Source of the DNA: Peribacillus simplex
GTDB taxonomy: Bacteria; Bacillota; Bacilli; Bacillales; DSM-1321
Length of the DNA: 64,000 nucleotides
Assembly (NCBI RefSeq): GCF_900156045.1
Contig: NZ_FTMX01000006.1
Location: 186,001 to 250,000, forward strand
Direction: 5' to 3'
In this document: positions 60,542-64,000 of the stretch, piece after piece
Layout: each line of letters begins with the position of its first letter
Position numbering within the stretch: the stretch's first letter is position 1
Made by a program: the position numbers and the translations under genes
Notes under the pieces: generated by a model
The model's input: only the letters and a program-made list of their open reading frames with translations
The model's database searches: none
Told to the model about the DNA's origin: nothing

Positions 60542-60681
60542 ATGTAGGAAATTCTTCGTGAAATTGGAATGATAGCAAGAGCATTAGATTCTATAAGTAA
60601 TATAGAATTTAAAGAATATGGAATTTGTTAAAAAGGGAAATAAGAGAAATTATTGATTATATGAAGGAGCGACATATTTAA
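60542..60681 (+). pseudogene. MarR-family regulator, nonsense and internal deletion
   Basis: ATG is followed at once by TAG, then EILREIGMIARALDSISNIE and FKEYG, the first helices of a MarR protein, then a jump to EIREIIDYMKERHI, its last helix, ending at TAA 60679-60681. The middle with the DNA-binding domain, ~100 codons, is missing. The stop is adjacent to the paiA ATG. It cannot repress anything, so the operators upstream may be free. Confidence 0.75.
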
Positions 60682-61200
<519 letters not shown>

Positions 61201-61269
61201 CTTGTTTTGGAAGGGTGAACTATTATGATAAGCCCACTTTTATTTCACCCTCAAATGCAAGAATTAAAG

Positions 61270-61402
61270 AACGGAACGGAGCTGTCATATTGGCAGCTTC
61301 TCTTTAGATTGTACTTAAAGTAAAGGGGGAGTTAGTTCATTAGAGAGCTGTGACGATCAGCTCTTTTCTTATGGAGCTGACGGGGCATGTCAGTGGAATG
61401 AG
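61270..61402 (+). repeat. CTAAC repeat, tandem fragments
   Basis: A hairpin (GGAGCTGTCATATTGGCAGC, 61277-61300), a short form (GTACTTAAAGTAAAGGGGGA, GTTAGTTCATTAG, 61311-61343), and a second hairpin with right site (GAGCTGTGACGATCAGCTC, GGAGCTGACGGGGCATGTCAG). Confidence 0.75.
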
Positions 61403-61473
61403 GAGCTGTGTTTTGAAAGTCCATGATCTGCCCCGCCAAGTAATAGATATAAGCTGCGATTACGATGTGTTTT

Positions 61474-62853
61474 TTATGACCAAGCCTTTTTTAGGAGTTC
61501 CACGCCAAGCTCGATTTCCTCACAAGAAAGATTGCTGAAGCCAAGTTTGATAATTGGTTCAGCGGTATTATTTTTAATGAAGTAGAGTGAGGTGGGGTAC
61601 ACTTTAACACCATGAAAGGAAGCTCGCTCTATTAGCCATTCTTCTGAACGTTCCAGGTGTACTTTGATTAATACATACAAACCTGACTGCTTACCGATAA
61701 TGGATATATTTTGATTGAATTGCTTTTTTAATATTGATGCCAAGTGCTGCATTTTTCGTTTATAAACAAGACGCATACGTTTAATATGGCGATTCCATTC
61801 TCCCTCTTCCATAAATTTAGCCATTGTGAGCTGGCTTAGAAGTGAAGTGGTACTTTCGAAATGAAGAAATTGATTTTTATAACGGTTTAAAAGTGGCTCT
61901 GGCAACACCATATAACTTAAACGAATTCCTGGAAGAAAGGACTTTGAGAAATTCCCTAGATAAATGACTCTAGCAGAATCAATGGAAGCGAGAGCTGGAA
62001 ATGGTTGTTGCGTATAGCGAAATTCACTATCATAATCATCCTCGATAATATACCCTTGCATCTTGTTAGCCCAATGAATAAGCGTTTGCCGTTGTTGAAT
62101 GGACATGCTTACCCCATATGGACTGTGATGGGAAGGGGTTACATAGATTAGACGTGATTTAATTTGTTCCAATTGCGAAAAATCAGCACCTGTCTCATAA
62201 ACTGGTAAAGTCTCAATCGTAAAACAATGGAATTGAAAAGCTTCCCTAGCGCCATCATATCCAGGGTCTTCTACTGTAACGCTTGGAAAATCACCCTTCA
62301 GTATATGTCCAAGATTGATAAGCATTTGTTGGGTACTGCTGCCGATAATGATGGCATTTGCATCTGTTTTCACCCCACGGGATTGGAGTAAGTATGTGGC
62401 AATTTGTTCACGTAGGCACACCTCACCAAAGGGTTCCCCATATTGAAAACTCTCCTGTAACGTTAATACTTGATTGGCAATCCTCCTCCAAATTTTCAGA
62501 GGAAAATGTGCTTGATCTACGGCACCAGCCCGGAAATCAATGAGGGTAGGTGTCACTGGCTCCCTTTGCGTTTTATTATGAGGAATTAACTCTTCTTGGG
62601 ATAAAAGTGGCTCTAATTCATTTACAAAATAACCCTTTCTCCCTTCTCCACGAATATAGCCTTCAGCTACAAGTTGATCATAAGCCATTAATGTCGTATT
62701 GCGACTTACTTGAAGGGAATCTGCCAGTTGGCGGATGGAGGGCAATTGTTCATCGGCAAGTAAGTCACCCCTTTCAATAAATGACTTAAACTGCTCGTAA
62801 ATTTGTTTGTATCTGGGGGAATCCTCCTTAAAAGCAAAAATGGCATTTATCAT
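61474..62853 (-). CDS. MocR-type regulator (GntR HTH plus aminotransferase domain)
   Basis: 459 aa. GntR winged helix at the N-terminus ([60 protein letters not shown]), then a fold-type I aminotransferase domain: [30 protein letters not shown], and the PLP lysine in [17 protein letters not shown]. MocR proteins sense PLP or amino-acid compounds. It is divergent from paiB and so may regulate it. Confidence 0.9.
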   Translation of the reverse strand: MINAIFAFKEDSPRYKQIYEQFKSFIERGDLLADEQLPSIRQLADSLQVSRNTTLMAYDQLVAEGYIRGEGRKGYFVNELEPLLSQEELIPHNKTQREPVTPTLIDFRAGAVDQAHFPLKIWRRIANQVLTLQESFQYGEPFGEVCLREQIATYLLQSRGVKTDANAIIIGSSTQQMLINLGHILKGDFPSVTVEDPGYDGAREAFQFHCFTIETLPVYETGADFSQLEQIKSRLIYVTPSHHSPYGVSMSIQQRQTLIHWANKMQGYIIEDDYDSEFRYTQQPFPALASIDSARVIYLGNFSKSFLPGIRLSYMVLPEPLLNRYKNQFLHFESTTSLLSQLTMAKFMEEGEWNRHIKRMRLVYKRKMQHLASILKKQFNQNISIIGKQSGLYVLIKVHLERSEEWLIERASFHGVKVYPTSLYFIKNNTAEPIIKLGFSNLSCEEIELGVELLKKAWS

Positions 62854-63026
62854 TTACGATCTCCTTTGACATGTCTATTTGTTTAGAATTGTACCTTTTT
62901 ATATGTCAGTTTATATATTACCATATTTTACAGAAGAGGTTCACGAGCAGAAATGAGGATGGACACTTAGTAAAAGTCGCTATGATTGTGAATGGAATAA
63001 TATTGACGGATGAAAGGAGATTTTTT

Positions 63027-63638
63027 ATGTATATCCCTAAGCAATTTGAAATAAAAGAATTAGAAGCAGCCTGCGATGTAATACAGGAGAATGGTTTTGC
63101 AACATTGTGTTCAATGCATGAAGGCATGCCTTTTGCTACACATTTACCACTGCTGTTGAATAAGGAGAAAACCTATTTGTATGGTCATTTTGCTCGTCCG
63201 AACCCTCAATGGAAAGATATTGAAAATCAAACTGTCTTAGCAGTCTTTCATGGTCCTCACTGTTATATCTCATCTTCTTGGTATGAGACGAACCAAGCAG
63301 TACCAACATGGAATTATGTGACTGTTCATGTATACGGCGAAGTCGAACTTATTGAGGATGAACAGGAGTTAACGGATACCTTGCATGACATGGTATTGAA
63401 GTATGAAGCCCCTGATAGTTCATACAATTTGCAAGATTTAGATGCTGACTTTCTCGCTGGGATGAACAAAGGGATTCAAGGCTTCAAAATTAAAATTAAC
63501 AAAATAGAGGGGAAAGCGAAGTTAAGTCAAAACCATTCATTACATCGACAAGAGCTGGTTATCAATCAACTGGAACAGATCCAAAATACAGATGAGCAAA
63601 AAATTTCCTCTTTAATGAAGGCAAACCTAAAAAAATAA
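63027..63638 (+). CDS. paiB: FMN-binding protein PaiB-like
   Basis: 203 aa from the ATG at 63027 with AAAGGAG upstream; the longer frame from 62871 lies in the intergenic region. PaiB blocks: [60 protein letters not shown] then [13 protein letters not shown]. It has a flavin-reductase-like split barrel fold and affects sporulation and protease gene expression in B. subtilis. Here it is divergent from a MocR-type gene rather than following paiA. Confidence 0.9.
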   Translation: MYIPKQFEIKELEAACDVIQENGFATLCSMHEGMPFATHLPLLLNKEKTYLYGHFARPNPQWKDIENQTVLAVFHGPHCYISSSWYETNQAVPTWNYVTVHVYGEVELIEDEQELTDTLHDMVLKYEAPDSSYNLQDLDADFLAGMNKGIQGFKIKINKIEGKAKLSQNHSLHRQELVINQLEQIQNTDEQKISSLMKANLKK

Positions 63639-63663
63639 CGTTGAATGTTACTGCGCTAACGTG

Positions 63664-63700
63664 AGTGTTGATCCAATAAGGATTTACACTCTTTTTGTTG
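63664..63700 (+). terminator. Terminator of paiB
   Basis: GAGTGTTGATCC / GGATTTACACTC (one mismatch) with AATAA loop and TTTTTG tail. Confidence 0.7.
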
Positions 63701-63711
63701 AACTTCTGTTA

Positions 63712-63735
63712 CTAACGGAGCAGATTTCAATACTA
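63712..63735 (+). repeat. CTAAC repeat, right-site fragment
   Basis: TACTAACGGAGCAGATTTCA, ATAC. The rest to 63986 is AT-rich with no gene. Confidence 0.55.
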
Positions 63736-63986
63736 ATGTAATTAGCAGCAACGTTTTTTCACTATCGTGTTAATGGAAGAAAAATTGGATCCTTTTTAAA
63801 TAATCTAGTCAAAATCTTAACAAATTTCTAAATGTAAAGCCGTATGGGCATTTTTAAAAAAATATGCATGTACTGGGTTAATTTAATAATTATTATTTAA
63901 AATATAACAAAAAATCACGGTCCCTTTATACGGATATAAAATTCCAGAGTTATTCTTAATTTACATCCAGAGGGAGGGATCGGAAG

Positions 63987-64000
63987 TTGTCAAAATTTCA
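63987..64000 (+). CDS. Possible start of a gene running out of the window
   Basis: TTG followed by SKF, eight bases after GAGGGAGGGA, a strong ribosome site. The frame is open to the end of the window. Too short to identify. Confidence 0.35.

Overview
The window looks like chromosomal DNA from a spore-forming, low-GC member of the Bacillaceae; a Bacillus/Peribacillus-type genome is my guess, without database support. The pointers are two CwlJ-type cortex hydrolases, GerA/GerB/GerC germination receptor genes, a CotA laccase, a YjcZ-type small protein, a YfmQ homologue, a PaiA/PaiB pair, and consistent use of AGGAGG-like ribosome sites with frequent TTG and GTG starts.

Layout. 1-7.6 kb: transport and regulator pairs (end of an amidohydrolase, TetR, a PadR-controlled membrane permease with a 42-bp perfect palindrome, LysR with MFS, LysR divergent from LysE). 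7.7-23.7 kb: small accessory genes separated by a short repeated element, mixed with scattered and decaying germination receptor genes. 24.2-29.5 kb: a compact catabolic locus (DUF1932 dehydrogenase, RraA-type aldolase, RpiR/SIS regulator, CitMHS transporter) with shared cre-like sites. 30-34 kb: broken resolvase, second cwlJ, M50 protease, a hypothetical protein. 34.1-37.5 kb: complete inducible penicillinase locus (blaI, blaR1, three BlaI operators, lipoprotein beta-lactamase). 37.7-45.2 kb: BrnQ, a large secreted protein with a NucA/NucB-like domain, MFS, CotA. 45.5-53.4 kb: accessory region with a Cys-rich secreted protein, many small genes between repeats, a GC-rich foreign membrane gene and a group of immunity-like genes (SUKH, LRR). 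53.4-57.6 kb: IS110 remnants, a SET-domain protein, a homospermidine-synthase-like gene, and a broken acetyltransferase. 58-63.6 kb: KtrD-type potassium channel, YczE, broken MarR, PaiA, MocR-type regulator, PaiB.

The most unusual feature is a family of about 35 copies or fragments of a structured 80-95 bp element, here called the CTAAC repeat. Its long form is a left site (CTAACGGGTGCGTTAG), a terminator-like hairpin (AGCTG...CAGCTTTTT) and a right site (ACTAACGGGGCAGGTTAGT). Nearly every copy points the same way (+ strand), and most of the small accessory genes between copies are also on the + strand, one or two genes per interval. Short forms look like left-site/right-site chimeras with the hairpin gone. 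The arrangement resembles a gene-cassette array, but no integrase is visible and the attC comparison is only partial; mobility is an inference.

A second, unrelated repeat is a 218-219 bp GC-rich, strongly folded MITE-like element. Two copies have clear 8-bp target duplications, a third is partly degenerate, and a fourth is a distant relative. Decay is widespread: a frameshifted gerAA, a GerAB tail fused upstream of gerAC, and broken resolvase, MarR, GNAT, PhzF, DinB and IS110 genes.
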